From assembly GCA_015143295.1 (NCBI GenBank), contig CM026565.1, forward strand, positions 10,538,041 through 10,602,040: a DNA stretch of 64,000 nucleotides, read 5' to 3'. The number at the start of each line of letters is the position of its first letter. Position 1 is the stretch's first letter. Of the stretch, positions 11,571 through 22,089 are shown piece by piece. This DNA comes from Tetracentron sinense. Taxonomy: Eukaryota; Streptophyta; Magnoliopsida; Trochodendrales; Trochodendraceae. A program made the translations under genes and the position numbers. The notes under the pieces are model-generated. The model searched no databases. It saw nothing but the letters and a program-made list of their open reading frames with translations, and was not told the origin of the DNA.

Positions 11571-13312
11571 AGCCTTACCCGGACGGTACTAAATAGAGCA
11601 ATCATAGTCCTTTATAAATTCCATCCATCGAAGCTGCCTAATATTCAACTCCTTCTAGAGGAAGAGATACTTCAAGCTCTTGTGGTCCGTGAATACCACA
11701 AACTCTTCCCCATAGAGGTAGTGATGCCAAATTTTTAGCGCAAAGACCACTGCTACGAGCTCTAAGTCATGTGTGGGGTAGTTCTGCTCATGCTCCTTCG
11801 ACTGACGTGAAGCATAGGAAACCACTTGCTTATGCTGCATAAGAACACATCCAAGTCCGACTAGTGAAGCATCATTGTAGACTTCAAAACCACCGCTCCC
11901 AGACAGAACTGTGAGGATAGGGGCTGTGGTAAGCCTCTTCTTCAACTCCAAGAAACTTGCCTCGCACTTGTCACTCCAAGTGAACTTTGTGTTATTTCTC
12001 GTGAGGTAGGCAAGTGGAGCTGCTAAGCTTGAAAATCCTTCCACAAACTCCTATAGTATCCTGCCAGGCTGAGAAAACTACGAATCTCAGTAACACTCTT
12101 CGGCCTTTCCCAATTCATCACTGCTTCAATCTTCGTAGGATCGACTGAGATACCTTCAGCAGATACACATGTCCAAGAAAAGACACCTTGTCTAGCCAGA
12201 ACTTGCACTTACGCAACTTAGTATATAGACTATGCTCTCGAAGAGTCTGCAATACTAGGCGGGGATCTCTCGTGTGATCATCCCGCGACTGTGAGTACAC
12301 AAGGACATCATCTATAAACATGATCACACACTGATTGAGAGATGATCTGAACACCCGGTTCATCAGATCCATGAATGCTGCCAGCACGTTAGTCAGCCCA
12401 AAAGACATGACAAAAAATTCGTAATGACCGTATCGAGTCCTGAATGCCATCTTCGGAATGTCTTCTTTCTTGATCTTCAACTGATGATAACCAGATCAAA
12501 GGTCACTCTTAGAGAAAAAATTCGCACCCTTCAACTGGTCAAACAAGTCGTCTATTCAAGGCAATGGATAACGATTCTTGATAGTGACCTTGTTCAACTG
12601 CTTATAGTCAGTGCACATCCGCATCGACCCATCTTTCTTCTTCATGAAGAGCACTGGAGGTCCCCAAGGTCAGATACTTGGCCGAATAAAGCCAAGGCCT
12701 TGTAATTCTTCCAACTGCTCCTTCAACTCTTTGAGCTCAATAGAGGCCATCCTATATGGAGCCCTTGAAATCAGAGTCGTGCCTGGAGCCAATTCAATTG
12801 CAAACTCGATTGCCCAATCCGGAGGTAATCCCGGTTAGTTCTCCGAAAAATATCCATATATTCACACACAATGGGAATGGACGTGGAGTCTCGTACTTCC
12901 ACCTTCTCGAGACTGAGAGCTGTAAAGCGAGCAATATCTCTCCTCTGAAGTCCCCTAAAATGAAACGGCTTCAACCCAACGGGTTTAAAGTTCACCACCT
13001 TCTCGAAACACGCCAAATGTCCGTGGTGAGCTGAGAGCCAATCCATACCTAGCATAACATCAAAATCTCAATCCTGAAATCCCAAAATGATCAAGTCGAC
13101 TGGTAACTCGTGCTGTATAACTTGCACAACACTACCTGAATACACTTTATCTGTCTCAATAGACTTGCCCAATGGAGTTGAAATGGACAACTCCCGAGGT
13201 AGCTTACTCGGCTCGGATGTAAAGCCTTTGAAAAAACTTGGTGAGACGAATGAATGAGTGGATCCCGTGTCAATCAACACCCGTGCCAGACATTCATTTA
13301 CTGGCAACGAAC
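11571..13312 (-). pseudogene. Element 1 protease, reverse transcriptase, RNase H
   Basis: This is the second exon of gag-pol. It starts at the splice acceptor (13313-13314) and reads [17 protein letters not shown], with the protease active site DTG intact, then GMDWLSAHHG. Reverse transcriptase follows: MSFGLTN and the catalytic motif [10 protein letters not shown] (about 12310) in the piece 12480-12118. RNase H is in 12044-11655 ([23 protein letters not shown]). Where relatives have YTDAS, this reads YNDAS, so the first catalytic Asp of RNase H is Asn-shifted only at the neighbouring position while Asp itself remains. Frameshifts occur near 13078, 12780, 12540 and 12190. It is dead, but all domains are present. 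Confidence 0.88.
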
Positions 13313-13453
13313 CTGAGACTTATAACTACCCAAGTTATATCATAACATACCTAATACAAGTAGACATGCACATAGAAAAATGTCACATAGGATACATATA
13401 TACAATACATCATGACAACCTTAGAACTTTGAAAATATCAAACTTGCATGTAC
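13313..13453 (-). other. GT-AG intron between gag and protease, element 1
   Basis: On the minus strand the upstream exon ends ...GTTGTGCAAG, then the intron starts GTACATGC and ends TCTCAG (141 bp). Splicing joins the frame from VVQ through a shared Gly codon (phase 1) to [11 protein letters not shown]. Unspliced RNA would run 14 codons past VVQG to a TGA. Element 3 has an intron of 146 bp at the same codon and phase. The intron itself is AT-rich and shows little similarity to that of element 3, while the flanking exons match closely. Confidence 0.82.
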
Positions 13454-14671
13454 CTTGCACAACATAATCAGATGCCTGTGCGTCCCTGTCCGTCATGGCA
13501 AATACCCTTCCCTGATTAGCCTAATGAGGCTGCTGGGTGGGTGGCAAGGATTGAGAGGCCTAAGATGAAGGCCCCTGAAGTGAAGTCTGCCTGCCTGGAG
13601 GCCGAACTCCTAGTGGTCCAGTCTGTGATTGCTTACAGGGGCAATCCCATATCACGTGGCCAACCTCGCCACAATGGAAACATCCACCTGATAGTCTACA
13701 GCAATCCCCCATCTTGTGCCGACGACCATATACGGCACATTCCTCAAAAGTCTGCGATGGGGAGGGAGCCGGAGGCATAACCCTCATAGCCTGTGATGCC
13801 GTAGGACGCGGTGCCTGAGGTGCGAAAGGAGACCTCTAAGCCGGCATCGGTTGAGAGAACTGGTATGGTGCAGTCCTAGTCCTCTTCTCGGACTGTGAAG
13901 AACCACTCGATTGACCCCGAGACATACTCTTCCCGAAGCCACTGTGTCTCCTCATAAACTCTTCTGCATTCTTCTCGACGATCTTCGCCATTCCTACTAT
14001 CTCTCTCCAAGATTCCACTTGGAGAATAGACACCCGATCTCGGATGAAAGCCTTCAAACCCATCTCAAACTTTCTGACCCTCAGGTCTTCAGTAGCAACC
14101 AAATGCAGAACAAATCTAGACAACTCCATGAACTTAGCCTCATACTCGGCTATGCTCATCGTCCCTTGCTCCAAAAGCATAAACTCCCTCGCTTTCTGTT
14201 CCCGAATGAATCTAGGAAAGTACTGCTCATGAAAAGTATCTAGGAACTCTATCATTGTCTAGGGTTCCCTACTTTTGCAACATCTCTCTGCCTTTGGGCA
14301 GCTCGCCACCAATGTTCGGCTTCACCTTCCATCACGATGGAAGCCCATTCAACTCTTTGTTCTTTACTACATCAGAGAGCCCGAAAGGTCTTCTCCAACT
14401 GCATAATCCAGGACTCTGCCACTATTGGGTCCAGAGTACCATAAAATGTCGGAGGCCGTAGTCTCCGAAAAGCTTCGAGCCCCGCGGTGTGATGCACCAG
14501 TGTAGGCACAAGAGTAGTCGGTGGGGTAGGAGTAGGTCTGGCTGCCAACAAAGCCAAAGTCTCCGCTATAGAATCCATAGCATTCGTAAAGTAAAGTGGC
14601 TCTTCCTCTCTCGGAACCTCACCCTCGGATCTCCGAGCATGGTAACCACGACCCCGAGTGCCGCGTCTCAT
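13454..14671 (-). pseudogene. Element 1 gag
   Basis: Gag forms the virus-like particle. I take the start at the ATG ending at 14671 (MRRGTRGRGYHARR), because elements 2 and 3 start with matching MRHNTWG and MKQGTRG; the longer frame upstream is primer-site leader. A capsid part reads LEAFRRLRPPTFYG, then a frame change, then 14255-13836 (FLDTFHEQYFPRFI ... MSIAEYEAKFMELSRF). The zinc knuckle near 13690-13645 is intact, CFHCGEVGHVIWDCP (CX2CX4HX4C). After two stops the frame ends NQGRVFAMTDRDAQASDYVVQ at the splice donor. It carries several stops. Confidence 0.88.
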
Positions 14672-15096
14672 GATATCAAATCCTGAGATCAATTGGCAAA
14701 ACATGAGTCTAACTTGGATACCACTCCTCACACAATATATATAGCAATTCAAGAACATTAAATGCTGTTACGCATATAGTATACATCAAAGTATACACAT
14801 AAGAACACAATCACAACTTAGGGTATTCTAGCGTAGCTAAGACACTTGTATTGGGCATCTACCCTTTCCATTTTGTAATAAGACTAAGGACATAGTCTAA
14901 CTAGAGCCTAGAATAGGATCCTGGACCGACCTAAGGATTTGCTTGATACCGATTATGTCATAGTAACAAGCCTAACGCAACAAGTCCATCTGAGTTCTAA
15001 GTTCAACTTAGAGAACTTACTTCCGCTTAGCCCAAGGGACACTAATCCCTAGAGTACCAACACCAAGACACTAGGCTAAGACTTTTATACCAAGTC
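14672..15096 (-). other. Element 1 leader with decayed primer site
   Basis: This is untranslated leader between the right LTR and gag. Next to the LTR the minus strand reads TGGTATAAAAGTC (about 15080-15092), a decayed form of the initiator-Met primer site TGGTATCAGAGC seen perfect in element 3. No gene is seen in the rest. Confidence 0.6.
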
Positions 15097-16928
15097 TGTC
15101 GTGACCCAAAATACCCCCTAGGAGTTAGGGATTCTTTGACTCGAGACTGCCGTACCATACCTCCAATATGATACATAAGGCACACAAGGAAACCTGTAAG
15201 AGTACATAGACAACATAGCGGAAACGATTTATAATGCACAGTGGAAACAAAATACACTAAACATAGCGGAAGCAAGATAAGTACTCGTATAACATGGTCC
15301 CAACGTGACCCAACAAAACACACATGTATATAAATATCCAAAACAAAACATAGTATCAAATCTAAGTGGATCAACAGAAGTCAAAGTCCCGACACCTATC
15401 TACCGAACCATTGTCCTGGTAGTGATCCATGAAAGGCTCTGGGTCGAAGTACTCTTCCTCTATCCAAGGTTCCGTGCCACACAAATTGAAAGGAACCCGA
15501 GCACCTACCGACGATAACAAATATTGGCTGAGCGTGGAATACTTATACAAACTGATAACAATAAAGCAATAGTAACATAGAGCATACGAATCATGGAGAC
15601 TAAAATACTTAAAACATGTAAGAGCATGGAAACCATGTATGGCATATGTGAAGAAATCCGAAATCCGAAACCAATACCGTGTGAGTCAAGCGATAATCAT
15701 AGCCTTGTGAGTTCTTAGAGTTCATAGAGTTCATGGAGTTACTTAGAGTCATTTATTATCCGTAGAGACATAGAGATACTATAGAGCAAAACCATAGAGA
15801 TCTTAGAGCATTTCATTTGTGATCCTTAGAGCTTGTGAGACGATCTTAGAGATATCATGGAGTTCTTGTGAGTGTGTATCATGATCCTTAGAGCTTGTGA
15901 ACCGATCTTAGACAAATCATGGAGTTGCTTAGAATCATTCCTTATCCGTCATTTGTTCGGAAACCCTTTTATGGCATTGAAGAAATCCATGGAAAAAATC
16001 GATTCATGCGAGACATTTGAGCATATGAGCATAGAAGAACACTAGCATATTTTTGGTACCCAAAAAATCTTAGAGGCATTAAATCAAACACTTAGAGTGC
16101 ATCATAATGATATCTTACATCCAAGTATAACACAATCTCTCACCACATAAAAAATCAAGGTACATATATAGTAGATAATAAGAAGAGCAACCCAAGGTAA
16201 CTAGTAGTATTGCAAGATTAGTAGTAGAGTGTATCTACCTTGGTGAAATCAATGATTTTGATTCCAAAAGCTTGGAACACTAGAAAATTTCAAGTTCTTT
16301 GCTAAGAAATACCAAGGGAATGGAAGGATCATGATCTTCCTTCAAGCTTGTGGAACACCTAGCTTTCTCCTTCTTCTTCCTCTTCAAAATCTCTCAAAAT
16401 AGGGCACAAAGGGTTTCTGAAACCCTAAGGCACGAACCCAACCCTTATATAGGCAAAAGGGTAGTGGCTAAAGTCTTAAACACCTTTAATGAAGAAAATC
16501 TGCATATGACCCATCGATCGGTGGTACAAACCGAGTGATCGGTGACTGACCGGTCGATCGGTGGTTTCAACCGAGAGATCGGTTGAAAACACCCTCTCTG
16601 GAATTTTTCTCATACAAAAATGTTAACCGTTCGATAGCTACCGAGTGATTGATATAAGAACAGTCGATCGGACGTTATCACCGAGCGATCGGTGGTCCCC
16701 TGTTTTCTGTAAAACCCTGCTTTCACTACTTGAACCTTCTCCAATCCCATTCTAACACTCCTTTTATGCTTAAACACAACCCTTAAGCATATATTGACCT
16801 ATTAGAACATGCACGCCATAATTTCAATCAAGTATATTAACATAAGGCCCATTAGTGCACAAAACCACACTTGAGCACTATTCACATACTATTCACTACT
16901 TAGTGAAATACGGATTCGGGGTTCTACA
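15097..16928 (-). repeat. Element 1 5' LTR (right)
   Basis: It runs from tgtcgtgaccc (15097) to ggttctaca (16928) on the plus strand, a TG...CA-type LTR. It is the direct repeat of 8044-9894, with a TATA box near 16446 and its own palindrome array. It lacks about 33 bp present in its partner near 8288-8320, and carries scattered substitutions, so the insertion is not recent. Confidence 0.92.
16512..16700. repeat. Palindrome array, element 1 right LTR
   Basis: It is the partner of the array at 9485-9670. Units such as accgagtgatcggt, accggtcgatcggt and accgagagatcggt recur at about 20-bp steps, then after the ctctctggaa spacer further decayed units (for example ccgagtgattgata, ccgagcgatcggt). 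Several units have changed at CpG positions relative to the left LTR. Confidence 0.8.
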
Positions 16929-17403
16929 TTTGGTATGTGGCACCGGCATTTTTTAGGCCGAATGACATTACTACCCAAGCATAAATTCCGATGGCCCCTG
17001 GGCATATGAATTCTATTTTTGGCACATCATCTTCATTGATGTAAAATTAGTTGTAACCTGAATGGCCATCCATGAATGATAAAATCTCATGCTTTGAGAC
17101 CCCATCTACAAGTAGATCGGCTACTGGCATGGGATATTCATCCTTAGGGGTAGCCAAATTAAGGTTCATAAAATCAACGCATACTCGTAACTTCATGTTC
17201 TTTTTAATCACATGAACAATATTAGATAGCCATTCTACATACTTGATTAGCCGAATAAATCCAACATTAAGCAAACGTTCTACTTCTTTTTTGACCTGCA
17301 AGGTGACTTCGCTTGACATTTGCCTCGATGGTTGTTTGAATGGTCTAAAATCATCTTTGACCGGTAGTTTGTGTTCAACCAGCTTCTTATCCAGGCCAAG
17401 CAT
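16929..17403 (-). pseudogene. Tat reverse transcriptase, N-terminal piece
   Basis: The minus strand reads FRPFKQPSRQ, VKKEVERLLNVGFIR, LRVCVDFMNLNLATPKDEYPMP and FMDGHSGYN, all conserved blocks of Ty3/gypsy reverse transcriptase, then after a stop WVVMSFGLKNAGATYQ, where element 1 interrupts it at 16928. It continues at 8043 with the catalytic DDIVVKS. The GYN block is followed by TAA where relatives have Gln. Confidence 0.88.
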
Positions 17404-17808
17404 TTCATTGTAATCTCAGGCGAAACAATCTATAAATTCTTTGAGTAGTTTTAAAAGTTGGGCCTTGATAGTAGGTTCTAGGAGTTGGCTTATAAAAGTT
17501 GGATGATTCTCGCCATCCTTCCCTATGTTGACCTCGATCAGTGGGTCTTAAACATCGGCCTTTGAGTCATCCATTTTGGCTGGTGCCGGTTTCAATTATA
17601 TCGTTATCGGCCTCCATAATACATTCAGAGCTATGGACTGGCCAATGGTTTTCTATGGTCTTTCTTTCCACAACATACCCTTTTATTTTCTTAATGGCCG
17701 TTTGCACGGCCTTCATTTTTTCTTGTGTTTGTGAGGTCATCAAAGAACGTCTTCCACAGTGTACTACGGTTTCGACCGATATTGTATTATGGCCATACCA
17801 TCATTCTC
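17404..17808 (-). pseudogene. Tat protease to reverse transcriptase linker, decayed
   Basis: This is minus-strand sequence of the Tat element between the protease and reverse transcriptase. It is broken by many stops and only short pieces read through. No conserved motif was recognised, which is normal for this low-conservation linker. Confidence 0.45.
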
Positions 17809-18148
17809 TTAGTTTCTAGCATCTAGAAATTCAGCACTTATAGTGCATGTGGTGATTCCATTTGGTCTCTCGAATTTCCCCCATTCGGTGAACAATTTTG
17901 GTTCGATATCATCTGTATATAGGCTTGCATCAGCTGTATGTGAATCCACCACAAATGGTTTGTGGTCCATGCAAACCACTTCGATCTCATCTCCATTCCA
18001 GAAGACTAATGATTGGTGTAATGATGATGACACACACCAATTGGAATGAATCCAGTCTCCTCCCAACAGAGCGTTGTAGTGGGATGATGAATCCACCATA
18101 AAAAAGGCTTCCAAAGTGGTCTTGTTACCGACCATCAGCCAAAGTGGA
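17809..18148 (-). pseudogene. Tat protease, C-terminal piece
   Basis: The minus strand reads VGNKTTLEAFFMVD, YNALLGGDWIH, SSLHQSLVFWNGDEIEVV and HKPFVVDSHTADASLYTDD. This is the second half of a Tat retropepsin region (family form YNALLGRDWIH). The first half is at 28040-28420. Strikingly, 17957-18140 is present again, about 90% alike, at 28040-28224 on the other side of the inserted LTR. Confidence 0.82.
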
Positions 18149-18406
18149 TGTAGAACTCCAAAACTCTATTTTCATAGTGTGTGAATAGTCTCCGTGAATA
18201 GTATTTAAAATGCATAATGGCCTTCTATGTTATTTGAAGTGGTGAAATGATATGAGGGATTTTGAATTTGTGTATGTGTTATGTGTGGGTGGTAAAAACC
18301 AAAAGAAAGAGAGTGAAAACACTCTAAGTGAGTTAGAACAAGAGTGGAAATACTCTAAGAAGGAAAAATGGGAAAAATAGGGGAGATGGCCAAGTTTTGC
18401 AAGTGG

Positions 18407-18569
18407 CCGGTCGACCGCCCCTATTCCCGGTCAACCGCTTGTATAAAAAGGCCCAAAAACAAGGCCACAATAGGGTTTTTGAGAAGGCCGATCGACCGAC
18501 CCTGTTCCTGGTCGACCGCCTGTCTCCAAAAAGGAGGATTTCAAGGTTTTACATTGGCCGGTTGACCAA
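18407..18569. repeat. Palindrome array in the 18149 LTR
   Basis: Five 12-bp units with core CCGGTCGACCGC start at 18407, 18427, 18488, 18508 and 18558. Steps are exactly 20 bp within pairs and about 50-60 bp between clusters. The position, about 260-420 bp from the LTR start, matches that in the other families. Confidence 0.82.
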
Positions 18570-19778
18570 CTGTGAATTTTTGCTCCCTTTTGTCTTGACC
18601 GACCTACTTTATGCTTTATGGATACCACAATAGGGTTTTTGGCTTGACTGACCTCCATAATACTTCAACCACTCCAGGTAGAGCATTAGTTAAAGTCATG
18701 TGTCCCATAAGCCATGTGTAAAGCAAGTGAATGTTCCATGTGTAAAGTATAAGAGATAAAAGAAAAGAAAAGAAGAATATGATTTTGAAAGATAAGTGTA
18801 TGTGTTCTACCATATTGCACATGTGTATTTGCGAAGAGGTTTATTTATGTGTTTCAGTGCATGTGTATTTTATGAACTGACTATGTGAAGCATGCGAAAT
18901 TATGAAATATTATCTAGTGGTTTGTATCCGCTAAGTATTCCATGCTCAACCAATTTGTTATTATTAGTAGGTCCATTTGATGTTGCCCTCAAGCCTTAGG
19001 AGGAGGAGGAGTGCTACGAGCCTGAGCCTACTATGGATCATCCGCTCGAGGATAGAGCACTGGTGTCGCGTCCCAAAATACCACCAAAGAGTTAAGGGAT
19101 ACTTTAGGTGTAACTGTACATACCTTCCAAACCATCCTGTAATGAACAAGGTACACATACCATAATATAACATAAATCAGAGTGCGGAAGCAAAACATGA
19201 GTGCGGAAGCCCGAACTAACTTTTCTTTTCTCCTATAACTCCAAAATAGTATCCCAAGTTAACATATACAAAACATATCAAGTCAGAGGTGGACATGCCC
19301 ACCTATTAAAATATCAAAATATACAAAGAACTCTCTCGGACTATCCTTTTCAACAGTAGTCGAGGTACGGCCACACGTCGATGTCTCTATCCACTTGCAA
19401 CTGTAAAGGAATAGATGGCTCCCTCTCCTCTACGTACTCTTCCTCGAACCAAGGCTCAGGGTATGGGACATCCACAGATTCTGCCGACATAAAAGTACGG
19501 GTGAGCATGAAATTTTCAGCGAGTACAAGCTACTAGCTAACCATAGCAATAGCGATAGCATAACAACAATGAACACAATACAAAATATTGATTTACAGTA
19601 ATACTAGAAGCATAAGATAAATAGTATGGAACATGAAGCAATATAATTATCTTGACATGTGTTCATGAATGCGAAAACCTCGGTAAAACGCATGGTTGGA
19701 AACCTCTTTCATGTCTCGGTCTTGCTTGTGAAAATCATGCATTCTTGCCTTGTTCTTGTTTCATTCTTGCCTTGTATA

Positions 19779-20045
19779 CTTGTGAGCCAGAGGCTAGCAC
19801 CCGCATATCCCTGGGCTACCAACCTCTTTGACATTCCATTCTCTTGTGAGCCAGAGGCTAGCCCCCTTCACTTGGGCTACCAACCTCCTTGTCATGTACT
19901 TGTTTCCTTTCACTTGTGAGCCAGAGGGTAGTACCCTTCCCTTGGGCTACCAACCTCCTTGACATGTATTCTTTTCATTTTCTTGTGAGCCAGAGGCTAG
20001 CACCCTTCACTTGGGCTACCAACCTCCTTGACATATGCTTGTTTC
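19779..20045. repeat. 70-bp minisatellite, element 2 left LTR
   Basis: Four copies of a unit beginning cttgtgagccagag and containing gggctaccaacctc start at 19779, 19843, 19913 and 19982. The partner LTR has only three (26332, 26404, 26474). It lies in the transcribed part of the LTR, downstream of the TATA box. Confidence 0.88.
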
Positions 20046-20796
20046 TTGTATGATTTATCATGCACAAATACTCTTGGAAAACCCGGTTCATGCATGCATA
20101 AGTGGGTGTGTGTAGCACTTGTAATATCATGATGACAATATGACATGAAGAGTAGTGTATAGCAATTCATTCCATAGTATAAACATGTGTTTATTTAGAT
20201 AATGTATATGGCATTTAATCAAGGTCATGAGTTGGAGGAAAACTACACATATTCATGCTTTCCTATGCTTCATTGAATGGATAATTTCTCATTTAGGCAT
20301 TTAATCAAACGTATAGCATGCCACATTTCATAGTCGTTTCTTTTTACTCTTGTTAGTGCATATTTTTCATCACATCATCAAGGTACGTTTCTTATTTGTA
20401 GAGTGCCCTTCCACCATTTTCCATTTCATACATCACACAACATCCATACGGCATCCAATCGCCTCAACTCCTCATCCCATCCACACATCACAACATTCGT
20501 TATTATCTTTGTTACATTTTATGTAAATAGCACATTTAAAAAGAAGGGAAAGCATGGAATCAAGAATCATCAACTAAAATGGAAAACCTAGGTTATTGCT
20601 AATGAGAGTTAGTAGGGTGTACTAACCTTTAAACTTGGAGGAGAACTTGAGGGAAGATCAGACGCAAGTTTTCCCTTTATCACACACCAATCTTTGGCCC
20701 AAACCCTAGCTTTCCTTTCTCTTTCTTCTCAAATCTCCCAAAATCCCCACCTAAGAGCTTTGAGGGTGTGTGAAACCCTCACCCACGGATTTGGGG

Positions 20797-20805
20797 TTTT
20801 TATAG
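20797..20805 (-). promoter_or_regulatory. TATA box in element 2 left LTR
   Basis: The minus strand reads CTATAAAAA, about 460 bp from the LTR start and about 80 bp downstream of the nearest palindrome. The right LTR has the same site near 27288-27296. Confidence 0.6.
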
Positions 20806-20883
20806 AAAGTGGGGTGGTCAAATGACCATCCTTACCCTTAAAATTTCAGCCAAAACAGACTGAATAGGCAAAATGCTCGAGGA

Positions 20884-21018
20884 GCGGTTGACCGGTTGGC
20901 TGGAGCGGCCGATCAGTCCAAAACCTCCTCTCTGGAAAAATCCCCTATACAAAATTAGTGCGATAGCGGTCGACCGGTGGGCTATGGGTCGATCGATGGA
21001 TGGAACGGTCGACCGGTT
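20884..21018. repeat. Palindrome array, element 2 left LTR
   Basis: Five 14-bp units with consensus GCGGTCGACCGGTT start at 20884 and 20905, then 20966, 20985 and 21005 (steps 21, 19, 20). The spacer between clusters holds ctctctggaa and ctatacaaaa, as in element 1. Confidence 0.85.
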
Positions 21019-21263
21019 GGTCTGTGTTTTGCCTATTTTGCTGATTTTCCTCATTTTCTCTACTTAGGTCTTTTGGCCATATCTTTTGACTCGTTAGTCA
21101 GATTTTGATGATTCAACTTGTGTTGGATTCGTCTTTCAGAAAGGAAGATTTCTGGAATTTCAGAATTTTTAATTTCTCCCTTATTTATTAATTACACTAC
21201 GTGAAAGGCCAATTGGCTACGAAAGTGCTATTCATTAAGTATAGAAAAGTCTGGGGTGCTACA

Positions 21264-21278
21264 TTCTCCCCCCCTTAC
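21264..21278 (-). other. Polypurine tract of element 2
   Basis: The minus strand reads GTAAGGGGGGGAGAA directly before the left LTR start, in the expected place for the plus-strand primer. Confidence 0.85.
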
Positions 21279-22089
21279 AAAAATTTCATCCTTGAAATTT
21301 GGACGATACATTCATGTACAAAACACAACGAAAGTTTTACATGCCCATACATAATACCGTATTCAAATAATTCAAGGTATTTTTCTTTAACCTCGATCTC
21401 ACGCTCCCAAGTGGCCTCGTCTCGAGTATGATGTTGCCATTGTATGAGAACCAACGAGATAGTCTTGTTGCGAAGCACTTGATCTTTCCGATCCAAAATC
21501 TAAACCGGTTTCTCCATAAGTGTGAGGTCCTCCCTGATCTCTACCGGATCAAGCTTGATGATGTGAGAAGGGTCTGGGATATACTTCTGGAGCATAGAGG
21601 CATGGAATATATTGTGGACCGCCGCCATATGAGGGGGCAAAGCAACACGGTAAGCCACCTCACCGACTCGAGTAATGATCTTGAATGGACCCACATATCT
21701 CGGGCTAAGCTTGCCCCTTTTCTCGAATCTCATAACACCCTTGGTTGGTAAAATCTTGATAAAAATAAAGTCGCCAACTCAAAATTCAAGGTCTCTTCTT
21801 CGACTGTCGGTGTAGCTCTTCTGTCTAACCTGGGTGGTCTTCAACCTCTCCCGAATACGCTTGACCCTATCCGTGGTTTGTTCAATTAATTCGGGGCCCA
21901 ACACCTTCCTTTCCCTAACTTCATCCCAATACAACGGGGATCTACAACTCCTTCCATACAAAGCCCCAAAAGGCGCCATCTGTATGCTTGCCTGGTAACT
22001 ATTGTTGTAGGTGAATTCCACCAAAGGTAGGTGATCTTCCCAACTTCCCTTGAAGTCTAGCATACAAGCTCTGAGCATATCTTCAATAA
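21279..22089 (-). pseudogene. Element 2 integrase C-terminal part and chromodomain
   Basis: The piece 22078-21779 reads MLRACMLDFKGSWEDHLP ... TYNNSYQASIQMAPFGALYGR, and 21733-21500 reads KLSPRYVGPFKIITRVG ... HNIFHASMLQKY. The chromodomain follows (DRKDQVLRNKTISL ... DEATWEREIEVKEKYLELFE). The stop that ends pol in element 3 (after ELFE) is changed here, so the frame runs about 23 codons further towards the polypurine tract. The zinc-binding part and the core with all three catalytic residues are missing at the 22090 junction. A stop lies near 21499. Confidence 0.87.

Larger units (their letters stand above)
8044..16928 (-). mobile_element. Element 1: full-length Tekay-like Ty3/gypsy element
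   Basis: It is an 8.9 kb element with two direct LTRs (8044-9894 and 15097-16928), a polypurine tract beside the left LTR and a decayed primer site beside the right LTR, and gag, protease, reverse transcriptase, RNase H, integrase and chromodomain between them on the minus strand. The domain order and the C-terminal chromodomain mark a chromovirus of the Tekay/Del type. It interrupts the Tat reverse transcriptase. No 5-bp target duplication is visible; the first bases of the left LTR (expected TGTCGT) and about 54 bases of host are missing, so a small deletion covers that junction. Frameshifts and stops make it non-autonomous. Confidence 0.92.
19064..21263 (-). repeat. Element 2 3' LTR (left)
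   Basis: It is a 2.2 kb LTR ending at GTGCTACA (21263), with a TATA box on the minus strand (CTATAAAAA, 20797-20805), a palindrome array of five units (20884-21018) and a 64-70 bp minisatellite of four copies (19779-20045). Confidence 0.93.

Noticed and set aside
12424-13034. Plus-strand open frames opposite pol of element 1
   Set aside because: They mirror minus-strand reverse transcriptase coding and have no family match.
8044-16928. Endogenous pararetrovirus (caulimovirid)
   Set aside because: Has LTRs, integrase and chromodomain and no movement or coat protein, so it is a Ty3/gypsy retrotransposon.
19779-20045. CRISPR-like array of 70-bp repeats
   Set aside because: The repeats are whole tandem units without distinct spacers, inside a plant LTR, and are present again in the partner LTR.
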